From Acinetobacter sp. SFB (GTDB lineage: Bacteria > Pseudomonadota > Gammaproteobacteria > Pseudomonadales > Moraxellaceae): a stretch of DNA of 64,000 nucleotides. The stretch covers positions 124,001 to 188,000 of the forward strand of contig NZ_LSZH01000001.1 of NCBI RefSeq assembly GCF_001647545.1. Reading direction: 5' to 3'. Shown here piece after piece: positions 43,729 to 56,296 of the stretch. Below the pieces are notes generated by a model, which saw nothing but the letters and a program-made list of their open reading frames with translations, searched no databases and was not told where the DNA came from. A program made the position numbers and the translations under genes. The number at the start of each line of letters is the position of its first letter. The first letter of the stretch is position 1.

Positions 43729-43755
43729 TAATGTCATGTTACCAATTTGACATTA
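43729..43755 (+). promoter_or_regulatory. Inverted repeat TAATGTCA-N11-TGACATTA before sucA
   Basis: A perfect 8-bp dyad with an 11-base spacer, 65 bases upstream of the sucA ATG. The form suits a dimeric regulator site or an RNA hairpin. Confidence 0.55.
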
Positions 43756-43819
43756 CTAATCATGGGTTCGCTTAAAAAGCATCCTGAAAATGTTTTTGCA
43801 ATAGGAAATGGGTCCACAA

Positions 43820-46660
43820 ATGCAAGAAGTTGCTGACGCACTGCGTCTTGACACTGAACTAAGCGCTGACAGTGCAGCGTATATTGAAGAACTTTATGAA
43901 CATTATTTGACGTCACCAGACTCGGTTGGAGCTGACTGGCGTGAATATTTCGATAAATTCCCTAAAGGTGATCAACCACATAGCAATGTACGTGAGCAAT
44001 TCCTTTTATTAGGCCGCAATTCAAGCCGCGTACAACCTGTTGTTCAAAGTTCTGTAAGTTCTGAGCATGAACGTCGTCAAATTGGCGTTTTACAACTGAT
44101 TGCTGCTTATCGTAATCGTGGTCATCAAAAAGCAAAATTAGATCCATTAGGTCTGGCAAAACGTGAAGATGTGCCTGATCTTGATCTTGCTACGCACGGT
44201 TTGACTAAATCTGATTTCGATACAGTATTTAATACAGGCAACCTTGCACTGGGTAAAACACAAGCGACGCTTGGTGAAATGGTTGAAGCAATGGAAGCCG
44301 TTTATTGCGGTTCTGTTGGTACTGAATACATGCATATTGTTGACACCAAAGAGAAACGTTGGATTCAACAACGTCTTGAAGGTGCGAAAGGTCAATTTAA
44401 CTTTACTGCAGAACAGAAAAAACACGTTCTTGAGCGTTTAACTGCTGCTGAAGGCTTGGAAAAATTCCTGGGTAACAAATACGTTGGTGCTAAACGCTTC
44501 GGTGTTGAAGGCGGTGAATCGTTTATCCCGATGGTAAATGAAATCATTCAACGTGCAGGTGCTGTAGGTTGTAAAGAAGTTGTGATTGGGATGCCACACC
44601 GTGGTCGTCTCAATCTTCTTGTTAACATCATGGGTAAAAATCCGGCAGATCTTTTTGGTGAATTTGAAGGTAAATCGATTCATAAAAAAGGTTCGGGTGA
44701 CGTTAAATACCACCAAGGTTTCTCATCTAACGTGATGACTCCAGGCGGCGAAGTTCATTTGGCATTGGCGTTTAACCCATCACACTTGGAAATCGTTGGA
44801 CCTGTAGTTGAAGGTTCTGTACGTGCTCGTCAGGTGCGTCGCAAAGACATTGGTGGCGATGACGTATTGCCAATCATTGTTCATGGTGATGCAGCATTTG
44901 CAGGTCAAGGTGTAAACCAAGAAACCTTCCAAATGTCACAAACTCGTGGTTATACAGTAGGTGGTACAGTTCACATTGTGGTGAATAACCAAGTGGGTTT
45001 TACAACATCTGATCCACGTGATGCGCGTTCTACAGAATACTGTACTGATATCGCGAAGATGATTCAGGCACCAGTATTCCATGTGAATGGCGATGATCCT
45101 GAAGCGGTGATTTTCGTTACTCAATTGGCACATGACTTCCGTCATACCTTCCGTAAAGACGTTGTGATTGACTTGTTCTGCTACCGTCGTCGTGGTCATA
45201 ACGAAGCGGATGAGCCAGCAGCAACCCAGCCAATGATGTATCAAGTGATCAACAAAAAAGTGACTACACGTGCACTTTATGCAGATCAACTGGTTAAAGA
45301 AGGTGTGGTTGACCGTGCAGCTGCGGATCAAATGATTGAAAATTACCGTTCAGATCTTGAAGCCGGTAAACACGTTGCCAATGCATTGGTACTCGAACCA
45401 AATACAAAAATGTTTGTGGACTGGAAACCTTATTTAGGTCACGAATACACAGATATTTGGGATACTACTTTCCCAATTGAACGTTTGAAAGAACTTGGCG
45501 CAAAAATGCGCGAGCTTCCTGAAGGTTTCGTGATGCAACGTCAAGTCTCGAAAGTGATTGATGAACGCTTAAAAATGCAGACGGGTGAAATGCCATTGAA
45601 CTGGGGTGCGGCTGAAACTTTAGCTTATGCTACCTTGCTTGATGAAAGCTATATGGTTCGTATTACTGGTGAAGACGTGGGGCGTGGTACGTTCTCACAT
45701 CGGCATGCAAAATTGCACAATCAGGTAGATGGTTCGACTTATATTCCGCTTTGTCATATCAAAGAGAATCAGCCACGTACTGCAATTTATGACTCATTGT
45801 TGTCAGAGATGGCGGTGCTTGCGTTTGAATATGGTTATGCAACTACTATTCCGCATGGTTTAATCGTTTGGGAAGCCCAATTTGGTGACTTCGCGAACTG
45901 TGCACAGGTTGTGATTGACCAATTCATCGCTTCAGGTGAAACCAAATGGGAACGCGTATGTGGTTTAACCATGTTGCTTCCACACGGTTATGAAGGTCAG
46001 GGTCCAGAGCATTCATCTGCACGTTTAGAGCGTTTCTTACAGTTATGTGCTGAAGACAACATGCAAGTGATTACACCGACTACACCTGCACAGATTTTCC
46101 ATGCATTGCGTCGTCAAGCAGTTCGTCCAATCCGTAAGCCATTGATCGTGACTTCACCGAAGTCATTGCTTCGTCACAAACTTGCAACCTCTACTTTAGA
46201 TGAGCTTGCAACGGGTACATTCCAGACCGTGATTGATGAAGTCGATCAAATCAACCACGCTGACGTGACTCGTTTAGTCCTTTGTGGCGGTAAGGTTTAC
46301 TACGACTTACTTGAAAAACGTCGTGCGGAAAATCTAGATAACACGGCAATCGTTCGTATTGAACAATTGTATCCATACCCAGAACAACGTATTGCTGAAG
46401 TACTTGCTTCTTATCCAAACCTGAAAGAAGTGGTTTGGACTCAAGAAGAGCCGAAAAACCAAGGTGCTTGGTTATTCATCGCACCGCGTCTATATGACGA
46501 TGTGATGAAATCTGCTAAACAAGTCCGTATCAGTTATGCAGGCCGTCCAGCTTCTGCTGCGCCAGCTTGTGGTTCACCATATTTGCATGCAAAACAACAA
46601 GCTCAGCTAGTAAATGACGCATTGGCGATCGTAGCTGAACAATCAGGAGATTCTAAATAA
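43820..46660 (+). CDS. sucA: 2-oxoglutarate dehydrogenase E1 component
   Basis: The thiamine-diphosphate enzyme that decarboxylates 2-oxoglutarate and passes succinyl to SucB. 946 residues from the ATG at 43820; the ATG four codons earlier (43808) sits almost on its ribosome site. Seen: the N-terminal helix [20 protein letters not shown] that binds E2 in this family, [32 protein letters not shown], and [10 protein letters not shown] of the TPP site. The stop overlaps the sucB start (TAATG). Confidence 0.96.
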   Translation: MQEVADALRLDTELSADSAAYIEELYEHYLTSPDSVGADWREYFDKFPKGDQPHSNVREQFLLLGRNSSRVQPVVQSSVSSEHERRQIGVLQLIAAYRNRGHQKAKLDPLGLAKREDVPDLDLATHGLTKSDFDTVFNTGNLALGKTQATLGEMVEAMEAVYCGSVGTEYMHIVDTKEKRWIQQRLEGAKGQFNFTAEQKKHVLERLTAAEGLEKFLGNKYVGAKRFGVEGGESFIPMVNEIIQRAGAVGCKEVVIGMPHRGRLNLLVNIMGKNPADLFGEFEGKSIHKKGSGDVKYHQGFSSNVMTPGGEVHLALAFNPSHLEIVGPVVEGSVRARQVRRKDIGGDDVLPIIVHGDAAFAGQGVNQETFQMSQTRGYTVGGTVHIVVNNQVGFTTSDPRDARSTEYCTDIAKMIQAPVFHVNGDDPEAVIFVTQLAHDFRHTFRKDVVIDLFCYRRRGHNEADEPAATQPMMYQVINKKVTTRALYADQLVKEGVVDRAAADQMIENYRSDLEAGKHVANALVLEPNTKMFVDWKPYLGHEYTDIWDTTFPIERLKELGAKMRELPEGFVMQRQVSKVIDERLKMQTGEMPLNWGAAETLAYATLLDESYMVRITGEDVGRGTFSHRHAKLHNQVDGSTYIPLCHIKENQPRTAIYDSLLSEMAVLAFEYGYATTIPHGLIVWEAQFGDFANCAQVVIDQFIASGETKWERVCGLTMLLPHGYEGQGPEHSSARLERFLQLCAEDNMQVITPTTPAQIFHALRRQAVRPIRKPLIVTSPKSLLRHKLATSTLDELATGTFQTVIDEVDQINHADVTRLVLCGGKVYYDLLEKRRAENLDNTAIVRIEQLYPYPEQRIAEVLASYPNLKEVVWTQEEPKNQGAWLFIAPRLYDDVMKSAKQVRISYAGRPASAAPACGSPYLHAKQQAQLVNDALAIVAEQSGDSK

Positions 46661-47877
46661 TGGCAACCGAAATTAAAGCACCGGTATTTCCAGAGTCAGT
46701 TGCAGACGGTACGATTGCAACTTGGCACAAGCAACCAGGTGAAGCTGTAGCACGTGATGAAGTGATCTGCGATATTGAAACCGATAAAGTTGTTTTAGAA
46801 GTTGTTGCTCCTGCTGACGGCACAATCGCTACCATCATTAAAGGTGAAGGCGAAACTGTTCTTTCTAGCGAAGTGATTGCGCAGTTTGAAGAAGGTGCGG
46901 TTTCTGGCGCTACTCAAACTCAAGCAGTTCAGTCTGAAGGACAAGTTGAACAAGCTGCTTCTCAAACTGAAGCGGGTGCTGCACCTGTTGTTGAGCGTGC
47001 TCAACCTGTTGCTGATCAAGCGCCTGCAGTACGTAAAGCACTCACTGAAACGGGTATTTCGGCTGCTGATGTTGCGGGTACTGGTCGCGGTGGTCGCATT
47101 ACTAAAGAAGATGTTGCAAGTCATCAAGCTAAACCAGCAGCTCCTGCTGCTGCACCACTAAGCGTTGCAGTTGGTGAGCGTATTGAAAAACGTGTTCCAA
47201 TGACTCGTTTACGTAAACGTGTTGCTGAACGTCTTCTTGCTGCTACACAAAACACTGCAATGTTGACAACGTTCAACGAAGTCAACATGAAACCAATCAT
47301 GGAAATGCGTGCTCAATACAAAGATGCGTTCGAAAAACGTCATGGTGCACGTCTTGGATTCATGTCATTCTTCGTTAAAGCGGCAACTGAAGCACTTAAA
47401 CGCTACCCAGCGGTAAATGCTTCAATTGATGGCGATGATATTGTGTATCACGGTTACTATGACATCGGTGTTGCAGTATCTTCTGAACGTGGTTTAGTGG
47501 TTCCTGTACTTCGTGATACAGACCGTATGAACTATGCTGAAGTTGAAAACGGTATTCGCGGTTTTGCTGCTAAAGCACGTGATGGTAAACTGGGCATTGA
47601 AGATATGACTGGCGGTACATTCACCATTACTAATGGTGGTACTTTCGGTTCATTGTTATCTACCCCAATCTTGAACACGCCACAAACTGCAATCTTGGGT
47701 ATGCACAAAATCCAAGAACGTCCTATGGCTGTAAATGGTCAAGTAGAAATTTTACCAATGATGTACTTGGCGCTTTCTTATGACCACCGTTTAATCGATG
47801 GTAAAGAAGCTGTAGGTTTCCTTGTGGCAATTAAAGAATTGTTAGAAGAGCCAGCTCGTCTTATCCTTGATCTTTAA
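46660..47877 (+). CDS. sucB: Dihydrolipoyl succinyltransferase (E2 of 2-oxoglutarate dehydrogenase)
   Basis: 405 residues. A lipoyl domain with the lipoylated Lys in [10 protein letters not shown] (about residues 40-49), an Ala/Gln-rich linker, a peripheral-subunit-binding domain ([20 protein letters not shown]), and a catalytic core ending in the His-Asp motif [16 protein letters not shown]. One base of overlap with sucA. Confidence 0.96.
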   Translation: MATEIKAPVFPESVADGTIATWHKQPGEAVARDEVICDIETDKVVLEVVAPADGTIATIIKGEGETVLSSEVIAQFEEGAVSGATQTQAVQSEGQVEQAASQTEAGAAPVVERAQPVADQAPAVRKALTETGISAADVAGTGRGGRITKEDVASHQAKPAAPAAAPLSVAVGERIEKRVPMTRLRKRVAERLLAATQNTAMLTTFNEVNMKPIMEMRAQYKDAFEKRHGARLGFMSFFVKAATEALKRYPAVNASIDGDDIVYHGYYDIGVAVSSERGLVVPVLRDTDRMNYAEVENGIRGFAAKARDGKLGIEDMTGGTFTITNGGTFGSLLSTPILNTPQTAILGMHKIQERPMAVNGQVEILPMMYLALSYDHRLIDGKEAVGFLVAIKELLEEPARLILDL

Positions 47878-47894
47878 TTCTAAAGAATAAATTC

Positions 47895-49371
<1,477 letters not shown>

Positions 49372-49379
49372 GATGAGTA

Positions 49380-49406
49380 AAAGAGCGACTTAGGTCGCTC
49401 TTTTTA
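49380..49406 (+). terminator. Terminator after lpd
   Basis: AAAGAGCGAC / GTCGCTCTTTTT stem with loop TTAG. It separates sucAB-lpd from sucCD. Confidence 0.88.
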
Positions 49407-49545
49407 CATTTGATGGTTGTTTTTAATGGAACAATCATCTAAAAATAAAGATAAGAAAGATTTTAAAAAATGCCAATACTGCTTTGATGGATGTCTGGGT
49501 GTTGGTGGGTCATAACAAAGCGAAGAAGTAATAAAAGGTTATTCG

Positions 49546-50712
49546 ATGAATTTACATGAGTATCAAGCAAAAGCGTTATTAAAAAAATATGGTATGCCTG
49601 TTCAAGAGGGTGTACTGGCAACCAATGCAGCAGAAGCTGTCGCAGCATTTGAGCAACTCGGTGGCAAGTTTGCCGTGATGAAAGCTCAAGTTCATGCTGG
49701 AGGACGTGGTAAAGCAGGTGGCGTTAAAGTCGTAAAATCCAGTGAGGAAGCTGCTGAATATGCAAATGGCATTATTGGTACACGACTTGTAACCTATCAA
49801 ACTGATGCCAATGGTCAGCCGGTAAATAGTGTTCTGGTCTGTGAGGATGTCTATCCTGTTGAGCGTGAATTATATCTTGGTGCAGTTGTCGATCGTTCTA
49901 GCCGTCGTGTCACTTTTATGGCATCCACAGAAGGCGGTGTCGAGATTGAAAAAGTTGCAGAAGAAACCCCTGAAAAAATTATTAAAGTTGAAGTCGACCC
50001 TCTGGTGGGGCTTTTACCCTTCCAAGCCCGTGAAGTTGCATTCGCACTTAATTTAAAAGATGGACAAATCAACCAATTTGTCAAAATTATGACGGCTGCT
50101 TATCAGGCCTTTATTGAAAATGATTTTGCATTATTCGAAATTAATCCACTTTCAGTTCGAGAAAATGGCGACATTCTTTGTGTCGATGCCAAAATAGGAA
50201 TCGATTCCAATGCACTTTATCGTTTACCTGAAATTGCAGCAATGCGTGATAAATCTCAGGAAAATGAACGTGAATTAAAAGCATCAGAGTTTGATCTGAA
50301 CTATGTTGCTCTTGAAGGTAACATTGGATGCATGGTGAATGGTGCAGGTCTTGCCATGGCAACCATGGACATCATCAAACTATATGGTGGTCAGCCTGCA
50401 AATTTCCTTGATGTTGGCGGTGGTGCAACCAAAGACCGAGTCATTGAAGCATTTAAAATCATTCTTTCCGATTCTTCTGTACAAGGTGTATTGATCAATA
50501 TCTTCGGTGGTATTGTGCGTTGTGACATGATTGCAGAAGCAATTATTGCAGCGGTTCAGGAAGTACATGTCACTGTACCTGTGGTGGTTCGCCTAGAAGG
50601 CAACAATTCAGAGTTAGGGGCTAAATTACTTGATGAATCAAGTTTGAAATTAATTTCTGCGAATGGTCTGGCGGATGCCGCAGAAAAAATTGTTGCTGCA
50701 GTGAAAGCGTAA
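49546..50712 (+). CDS. sucC: Succinyl-CoA synthetase beta subunit
   Basis: 388 residues. The ATP-grasp domain begins [38 protein letters not shown] forms the nucleotide site; FEINPLSV and [14 protein letters not shown] are the metal and subunit-contact segments. With SucD it makes succinate and ATP/GTP from succinyl-CoA. The 174-base gap after the lpd terminator suggests a separate promoter. Confidence 0.97.
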   Translation: MNLHEYQAKALLKKYGMPVQEGVLATNAAEAVAAFEQLGGKFAVMKAQVHAGGRGKAGGVKVVKSSEEAAEYANGIIGTRLVTYQTDANGQPVNSVLVCEDVYPVERELYLGAVVDRSSRRVTFMASTEGGVEIEKVAEETPEKIIKVEVDPLVGLLPFQAREVAFALNLKDGQINQFVKIMTAAYQAFIENDFALFEINPLSVRENGDILCVDAKIGIDSNALYRLPEIAAMRDKSQENERELKASEFDLNYVALEGNIGCMVNGAGLAMATMDIIKLYGGQPANFLDVGGGATKDRVIEAFKIILSDSSVQGVLINIFGGIVRCDMIAEAIIAAVQEVHVTVPVVVRLEGNNSELGAKLLDESSLKLISANGLADAAEKIVAAVKA

Positions 50713-50725
50713 GGGAGTATCAATC

Positions 50726-51616
50726 ATGAGCGTATTAGTTAATAAAGACACCAAAGTATTGGTACAAGGCTTTACCGGTAAAAACGGTACATTTCACTCA
50801 GAACAAGCCATTGCTTATGGCACAAAAGTGGTGGGCGGGGTCACTCCAGGAAAAGGCGGACAATCGCATTTAAGTCTTCCTGTATTTAATACCATGAATG
50901 AAGCAGTAAGAGAAACCAATGCTGATGCTTCTGTGATTTATGTACCGGCACCTTTTGTTTTAGATTCTATTATAGAAGCGGTAGATGCGGGTATTGAGCT
51001 AATTGTAGTGATTACAGAAGGCGTACCCACATTAGATATGTTAAAAGCCAAACGTTATCTTGAAACTTATGGTAATAATGCACGTTTAATTGGTCCGAAC
51101 TGTCCCGGAATTATTACACCGGGTGAATGTAAAATTGGCATTATGCCAGGTCATATTCATCAACCAGGTAAAATCGGCATCATCTCGCGTTCAGGGACTT
51201 TGACTTATGAAGCTGTAGCGCAAACCACTAAACTCGGTTTAGGTCAGTCGACTTGTATTGGTATTGGTGGTGATCCGATTCCGGGGATGAATCAAATTGA
51301 CTGCTTAAAACTTTTCCAAGAAGATCCACAAACTGAAGCCATTATTATGATTGGTGAGATTGGTGGAACGGCAGAAGAAGAAGCCGCTGAATATATTCAG
51401 TCCAATGTAAGCAAGCCTGTCGTGGGTTATATCGCAGGTGTAACTGCGCCGAAAGGCAAACGCATGGGGCATGCGGGTGCGATTATTTCTGGTGGTAAAG
51501 GGACCGCAGAAGAAAAGTTTGCTGCCTTTAAAAAAGCAGGCATGGCATATACCCGTAGTCCAGCAGAATTGGGTTCAACCATGCTTCAGGTACTTAAAGA
51601 TAAAGGTTTAGATTAA
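50726..51616 (+). CDS. sucD: Succinyl-CoA synthetase alpha subunit
   Basis: 296 residues. CoA-binding fold [20 protein letters not shown] and the phosphorylated active-site His in [18 protein letters not shown]. Follows sucC by 13 bases, then a terminator. Confidence 0.97.
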   Translation: MSVLVNKDTKVLVQGFTGKNGTFHSEQAIAYGTKVVGGVTPGKGGQSHLSLPVFNTMNEAVRETNADASVIYVPAPFVLDSIIEAVDAGIELIVVITEGVPTLDMLKAKRYLETYGNNARLIGPNCPGIITPGECKIGIMPGHIHQPGKIGIISRSGTLTYEAVAQTTKLGLGQSTCIGIGGDPIPGMNQIDCLKLFQEDPQTEAIIMIGEIGGTAEEEAAEYIQSNVSKPVVGYIAGVTAPKGKRMGHAGAIISGGKGTAEEKFAAFKKAGMAYTRSPAELGSTMLQVLKDKGLD

Positions 51617-51630
51617 TTTTTAGTTAATTT

Positions 51631-51657
51631 AAAAGCTCTCATTTGAGGGCTTTTTTA
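51631..51657 (+). terminator. Terminator of sucCD
   Basis: AAAAGCTCTCA / TGAGGGCTTTTTT hairpin about 15 bases after the sucD stop. Confidence 0.85.
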
Positions 51658-51980
51658 TTCAGTTGTAATTTTAAAATTAAAGAAAATAAATGATGATCAG
51701 TTGGAAGTTAATTCTTGTAGAAGTTTAAAAATTTTAATCTAAAAATTTATAGTCGAATAAAAACTATGCTTTAATTATAAATAGAATTATTCTCATAGGA
51801 ATAAATATAAACAAGAAGAAAATAATAAATATTTTTCATGATCAAAATAAAGTGATATATATCACATTAATAAATAAAAACACAAAATGAAACACAAAAT
51901 ACAATTAATGTCAGTAGGCTTGAGGGTATTGTTTATTACAATGCAACAATTAATAACAATGAATTGTGAATACTTTAAAT
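51658..51980. other. AT-rich control region of the pga operon
   Basis: About 320 bases without a gene, very AT-rich, containing the CRP-like palindrome listed separately. I see no unambiguous -35/-10 pair. Confidence 0.6.
51851..51868. promoter_or_regulatory. CRP/Vfr-like operator upstream of pgaA
   Basis: AGTGATATATATCACATT: the core GTGATATATATCAC is a perfect palindrome and fits the CRP consensus TGTGA-N6-TCACA at nine of ten positions. It lies about 115 bases before the pgaA start. Confidence 0.55.
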
Positions 51981-54458
51981 ATGAATAAAATGAATTCTAA
52001 ATTAAATATACTTACTTTATCTTGTGGAACTTTATTATTTTCTACGTTTTTGCATGCAGAATTATTATATAGGGATTCTGTTGACCCACAACGTGAAGAA
52101 ACAGTGGGTTTGATTAAGCAAGGGCAAGTAGATGCAGGTTTGCAAAAATTCCGGCAATTATTGGTGCTTCAACCCAATAATCAGAAACTGATTGCTGACT
52201 TTGTGGTAATTTCCTATAACAATCAGAAATTTACAGAGCAGGATATTAAATATCTTGCTGGTATAAAAACTGGCCTATTTCCAGAATATGGAAAGGTTAG
52301 CGTAGTTAAAGCGCTGCGTGATTTAAAAAAATTTGAATTAGCAGAACAATGGGCAAAAACATTCGCTCAATCTGATCCTAATCAGAAATGGTTAGTTCTG
52401 ATAGGGGTATTGCAGGCAGAAGCGGGTAAAACGCTTCAAGCAAAAAAAACATTTTCTCAGATTGATATCAATTATGTCGAAGCTGATTATTTGGCACAGC
52501 TCGCTTATGCATATAGATTATTAAATATGCCGATTGAGGAATTGAATGCAGCTAGCCTAGCTGTTGAAAAGAATCAAAATATCTCTACACAAGAACAGTA
52601 TGCATTGGCACTTATGGTAAACGCTGATTATGCTAAAGCTGAAAATTATATTCAAAAGAATGAATCATTAACAAAAAATTCCCAGCTTAGAGCTAATGCA
52701 AAAATCGGTGAATTTACCCAGCGTATTCAAAACGCAATTGAGTATTACAAACTTTCAACTTATCGTGATCGAGGAAATGTTGCTTATCGACAACTTGATC
52801 TGGTTATTGCCGATATGACAAAGTTTGAAGCTCAGTTGCCCAATGATGAAGATATCAAGCGTAAATTTTACTATGAATATATTTACGCGTTGAATGAGAG
52901 AAACTGGTCTGAAAGAGTCCTTGAGCAAATTCCAAAAATTGGATTGCCGATTGATCAAATGCCTGCCTATGTACGTCACTCAATTGCAGATGCATATTTA
53001 AAGACTCAGCAACCTAAATTGGCTGAAGCTCAATATAAAAGTTTGCTGAAAGAAAAAAATTATCCCAATTTTAAAGTCTATTCTGGTATTTATTACGCTT
53101 TAATTGAACAAGAAAAGTTTAAAGAAGCCAATCAGTTACTTTTAGATATGGATAAATTATTGCCTACTTTTCAATACAGTAATGCAAAAGGGGTCGATAA
53201 AGTCACCCATGATGACCGCAGTGAATATTTAGGATTAGTCGGTCTCAATTATGCGTATCGTAATGAGGATGCTAAAGCAGAACAACATTTTGAGGAACTG
53301 GTTGCCAAAGCACCCAATAATGTAGTTTATCAAAATCATTTAGCACTGGTGCAACGATGGCGTGAAAAGCCACAGGCTTCCGAATGGACATTGGCACAGT
53401 GGGATGGTATTGAACCTGTTGACCAGGGTGTTCGGGTTAATCATTTACAGAACATGCAAGCATTGGGTGATATTCAGCAATGGCGTAAGCAGAATGCTTA
53501 TCTCATGCAAAATCTGCCAGGAGATACGGCAGTCATAAAAAGTAAGAAAGAACTTGATGATCGAAATCATGCCTCTATTCAACATCAGAGTATTTTTTCA
53601 GAAAGTGAATCTGATAATTCTGCCTTGTTGAATCGTTTAAAGGGAAGTCAAGAACAAGAAAACTGGACACGAATTAACACTCCCTGGTTTTACGACAATT
53701 ATCGTACTTATGTAGATCATCATATTCGTTCGGCTGACTACACTGACGGTAATGTTGATGATCAACGCTTAGGGTTGGGGCTTGAATGGGCATCTCGTCG
53801 TAAAGTTGCAAATATTATGCTTTCTCAAAGCATAGGTGATCAAGACGATCGTTTTGGTGTGCAATTGAATTGGTCACAATGGCTGAATGACCATTGGCAG
53901 TATGTTTTAGCTTTCAATAGTCAGGCTGATATTCCATTACAAGCCATTAAGAATGGTAATGAAGGTCAGTCTTATACTCTTGGCATAAACTGGCAGCAAA
54001 ATGAATCTCGCGAAGCGGGAGCAACTTATCAATTGATGGATATCGATGATGGAAATACTCGTCAGGAATTTTCCACTTATTTTAAACAGCAGATTTTTCA
54101 GTCACCACACCATATTACCAATTTGATTTTAGGGGGTTATTACAGTCAAAACGATAAAGTTCAAGTTGATTATTTCAATCCTGAAGAAAGCTATAGCGCA
54201 GAACTGACTTTAAAGCATGACTGGATAACTTGGCGTCGTTATGACCAATATTTTAAGCAACATTTTCAAGCCACCATCGGAACTTTTGGTCAAGATAATT
54301 TTTCTTCGAAACCGATTTATAACGTGTTCTATCAACATGACTGGAAAATTAATCGAACATGGAGTCTAAACTACGGCATTGGATGGGGAACACATCCTTA
54401 TGATGGGGAAGATGAAAAGAGAACATATGGGGTTGTAGGTTTTGAGGGGCGTTTTTAA
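51981..54458 (+). CDS. pgaA: PNAG outer-membrane porin PgaA
   Basis: Exports poly-beta-1,6-N-acetylglucosamine through the outer membrane. 825 residues. Signal peptide LTLSCGTLLFSTFLHA cleaved before ELLYRDS; TPR-like helices to about residue 500 (EEFKEANQLLLDM-type repeats, NYAYRNEDAKAEQHFEELVA); C-terminal beta-barrel strands ending in a terminal Phe (GVVGFEGRF). ATG 51981 is used; a GTG at 51966 and ATG at 51990 are alternatives. First gene of pgaABCD; stop overlaps pgaB start (TAATG). Confidence 0.93.
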   Translation: MNKMNSKLNILTLSCGTLLFSTFLHAELLYRDSVDPQREETVGLIKQGQVDAGLQKFRQLLVLQPNNQKLIADFVVISYNNQKFTEQDIKYLAGIKTGLFPEYGKVSVVKALRDLKKFELAEQWAKTFAQSDPNQKWLVLIGVLQAEAGKTLQAKKTFSQIDINYVEADYLAQLAYAYRLLNMPIEELNAASLAVEKNQNISTQEQYALALMVNADYAKAENYIQKNESLTKNSQLRANAKIGEFTQRIQNAIEYYKLSTYRDRGNVAYRQLDLVIADMTKFEAQLPNDEDIKRKFYYEYIYALNERNWSERVLEQIPKIGLPIDQMPAYVRHSIADAYLKTQQPKLAEAQYKSLLKEKNYPNFKVYSGIYYALIEQEKFKEANQLLLDMDKLLPTFQYSNAKGVDKVTHDDRSEYLGLVGLNYAYRNEDAKAEQHFEELVAKAPNNVVYQNHLALVQRWREKPQASEWTLAQWDGIEPVDQGVRVNHLQNMQALGDIQQWRKQNAYLMQNLPGDTAVIKSKKELDDRNHASIQHQSIFSESESDNSALLNRLKGSQEQENWTRINTPWFYDNYRTYVDHHIRSADYTDGNVDDQRLGLGLEWASRRKVANIMLSQSIGDQDDRFGVQLNWSQWLNDHWQYVLAFNSQADIPLQAIKNGNEGQSYTLGINWQQNESREAGATYQLMDIDDGNTRQEFSTYFKQQIFQSPHHITNLILGGYYSQNDKVQVDYFNPEESYSAELTLKHDWITWRRYDQYFKQHFQATIGTFGQDNFSSKPIYNVFYQHDWKINRTWSLNYGIGWGTHPYDGEDEKRTYGVVGFEGRF

Positions 54459-56296
54459 TGAAGCCAATTGTAAAAAAAATATTTGCAGTAATGACAATAG
54501 CAGTTTTGGCTATTCCTAACTTGGCAATGGCTGAAAATGAAACCAAAAATGCAATTGAAATACCAGATAATCTGTTTGTTACACTGACTTTTCATGATGT
54601 GCGAGATGATGTTGCCACAACAGGAGATCGAGATATTTATGCAATCAGTACTAAAAATTTAGCGCAATTTTTTGCCTGGCTTCAGCAAGAAGGTTGGCAT
54701 CCGATTCGCTTACAAGATGTATGGCAAGCTCGCCAAAAGAAAAAGAGTTTGCCCCCTAAATCAGTATTATTAACCTTTGATGATGGAGCAATAAGTAGTT
54801 ACACACGAGTTTTCCCTTTATTGAAACAATATAACTTCCCAGCCGTATTTGCGATTCCTACAAGTTGGATTAATGGCAATACCAAAGATGCCTATGAGGC
54901 ATATGGTGAGAATAGTTTGATGAAATGGGATGAAATGCGTGAAATGCAACAATCAGGTTTAACTGAATTTGTTTCGCACTCAGACAATATGCATAAAGGC
55001 ATTCTTGCCAATCCACAAAAAAATATGCAGCCTGCTGCAATTACTCGTGAATATTTCCCTAAACTTCAGAAATATGAGTCTGATCAGGCTTATCAGAAGC
55101 GAGTGTTGAGAGACTTGAAAAAGTCTAAAGAAATTTTAGATTTTGAACTGGGTATTAATACGCAGGGCATTTTCTGGCCTTATGGAGCAGTGACGAAAGA
55201 AAGTGAACAACTTGCGACAAAAGCAGGATTACCCATGTCTTTTAGCTTAGGAAGTATGTCTACCCTTGCAGACTCGGGAAAAACATATCAACGTGCCCTG
55301 GTAATGGATAATCCCACACCTGAAGTACTTCACGCTCAGATGGAAGATTTTTTAACTTTTGCACGTGCCCCTTATAAGCAACGTCACAGTTTTGTCCGTT
55401 TTGATTTAACTGAAATGATCAGTCCAAATAATCAAATTTTTGATCAAAAGCTTGGACAGTTTTTAGATCAAGTGAGTGCATTAAAAACCAATATGATTTT
55501 ATTGAAATCAGTTGCTGATGAGAATGGCGATGGCAAAATAGATGTTGCCTATTTTCCAAATCGTCAGTTGGAGATGCGTCAAGATCTTTTAAATCGTACA
55601 GTTTGGCAGGCACGTACACGTATTGGTAATAATGTATATGCAGAACTGCCCATTAGTCTGGAAACACAACAAGGTTTTAATCTTGCTAAGCTAACTGCTG
55701 ATTTGGTTAAAAATAATACGCATCTTGAGGGTTTGGTAATAGAAACGGGGGATGAATTTCTATGTGCTGTACAAAATAAAAATTGGGATAATGCATGTAG
55801 CCAGAAAGTAAATCAGGTTTTTCAGATTAAAGAAAGAACTAAAGAGCAGGCTAAAAATTACACGAATATTAGCAGTAATTATCAAACGGCTTTAAAAATA
55901 AGCTTAAAGGATAAGCGGATGGAGGGTTTAAAATCCTTAATTGAGCATAGCTTAACTTATAGTGATTTTCTTTATATAGAATTTGATCCGGTACGTCATC
56001 CTGAAATATTTAAAGCTGTACAAAAGCAGCTCCAACAATTGAGTAATCAACAAATACAGCGCTTGATTTTTAGTTTTACGGTCAATCCAAATGCTACAAA
56101 GCGTGAATGGAAACAGTATCAGTACGATTATCAAACCTTAAAAAATTTATCTGTGCAAAAAATTGGTATTAATAACTACACATTAAATGAAGGGCAGAAA
56201 ATACAGGAAAATCTTTATCGGGAATTAAGCACCAACGCTAGTCCATTAACTTATCGAAATCCTTACGAGCGTAACCTTGCTAAGGGAGCAAAATAA
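54458..56296 (+). CDS. pgaB: PNAG deacetylase PgaB with a degenerate C-terminal hydrolase domain
   Basis: 612 residues. Deacetylase domain (about 40-290) of the CE4 type with LLTFDDG (Asp108-Asp109) and the metal His pair in EFVSHSDNMHKG. The C-terminal part (from about 310: FVRFDLTEMI..., VADENGDGKIDVAYFPNRQL, RTRIGNNVYAELP) is recognisably homologous to the GHL13/GH153 hydrolase half of E. coli PgaB. It is shorter, and the acidic motif (FHDD in E. coli) is replaced by VIETGD. The signal peptide ends NLAMA-EN with no lipobox Cys, unlike the E. coli lipoprotein. Deacetylation is expected; hydrolysis by this protein is doubtful. Confidence 0.92.
   Translation: MKPIVKKIFAVMTIAVLAIPNLAMAENETKNAIEIPDNLFVTLTFHDVRDDVATTGDRDIYAISTKNLAQFFAWLQQEGWHPIRLQDVWQARQKKKSLPPKSVLLTFDDGAISSYTRVFPLLKQYNFPAVFAIPTSWINGNTKDAYEAYGENSLMKWDEMREMQQSGLTEFVSHSDNMHKGILANPQKNMQPAAITREYFPKLQKYESDQAYQKRVLRDLKKSKEILDFELGINTQGIFWPYGAVTKESEQLATKAGLPMSFSLGSMSTLADSGKTYQRALVMDNPTPEVLHAQMEDFLTFARAPYKQRHSFVRFDLTEMISPNNQIFDQKLGQFLDQVSALKTNMILLKSVADENGDGKIDVAYFPNRQLEMRQDLLNRTVWQARTRIGNNVYAELPISLETQQGFNLAKLTADLVKNNTHLEGLVIETGDEFLCAVQNKNWDNACSQKVNQVFQIKERTKEQAKNYTNISSNYQTALKISLKDKRMEGLKSLIEHSLTYSDFLYIEFDPVRHPEIFKAVQKQLQQLSNQQIQRLIFSFTVNPNATKREWKQYQYDYQTLKNLSVQKIGINNYTLNEGQKIQENLYRELSTNASPLTYRNPYERNLAKGAK

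Larger units (their letters stand above)
43038..43819. other. 780-bp gene-free region before sucA with several inverted repeats
   Basis: No credible coding frame. It holds ATGTTAT-CCT-ATAACAT at 43245-43261, an imperfect palindrome AAAGAGTGC/GCTCTCTTT at 43281-43298, and two inverted repeats close to sucA (listed separately). The sucA promoter must lie here, but I could not assign it confidently. Confidence 0.65.
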
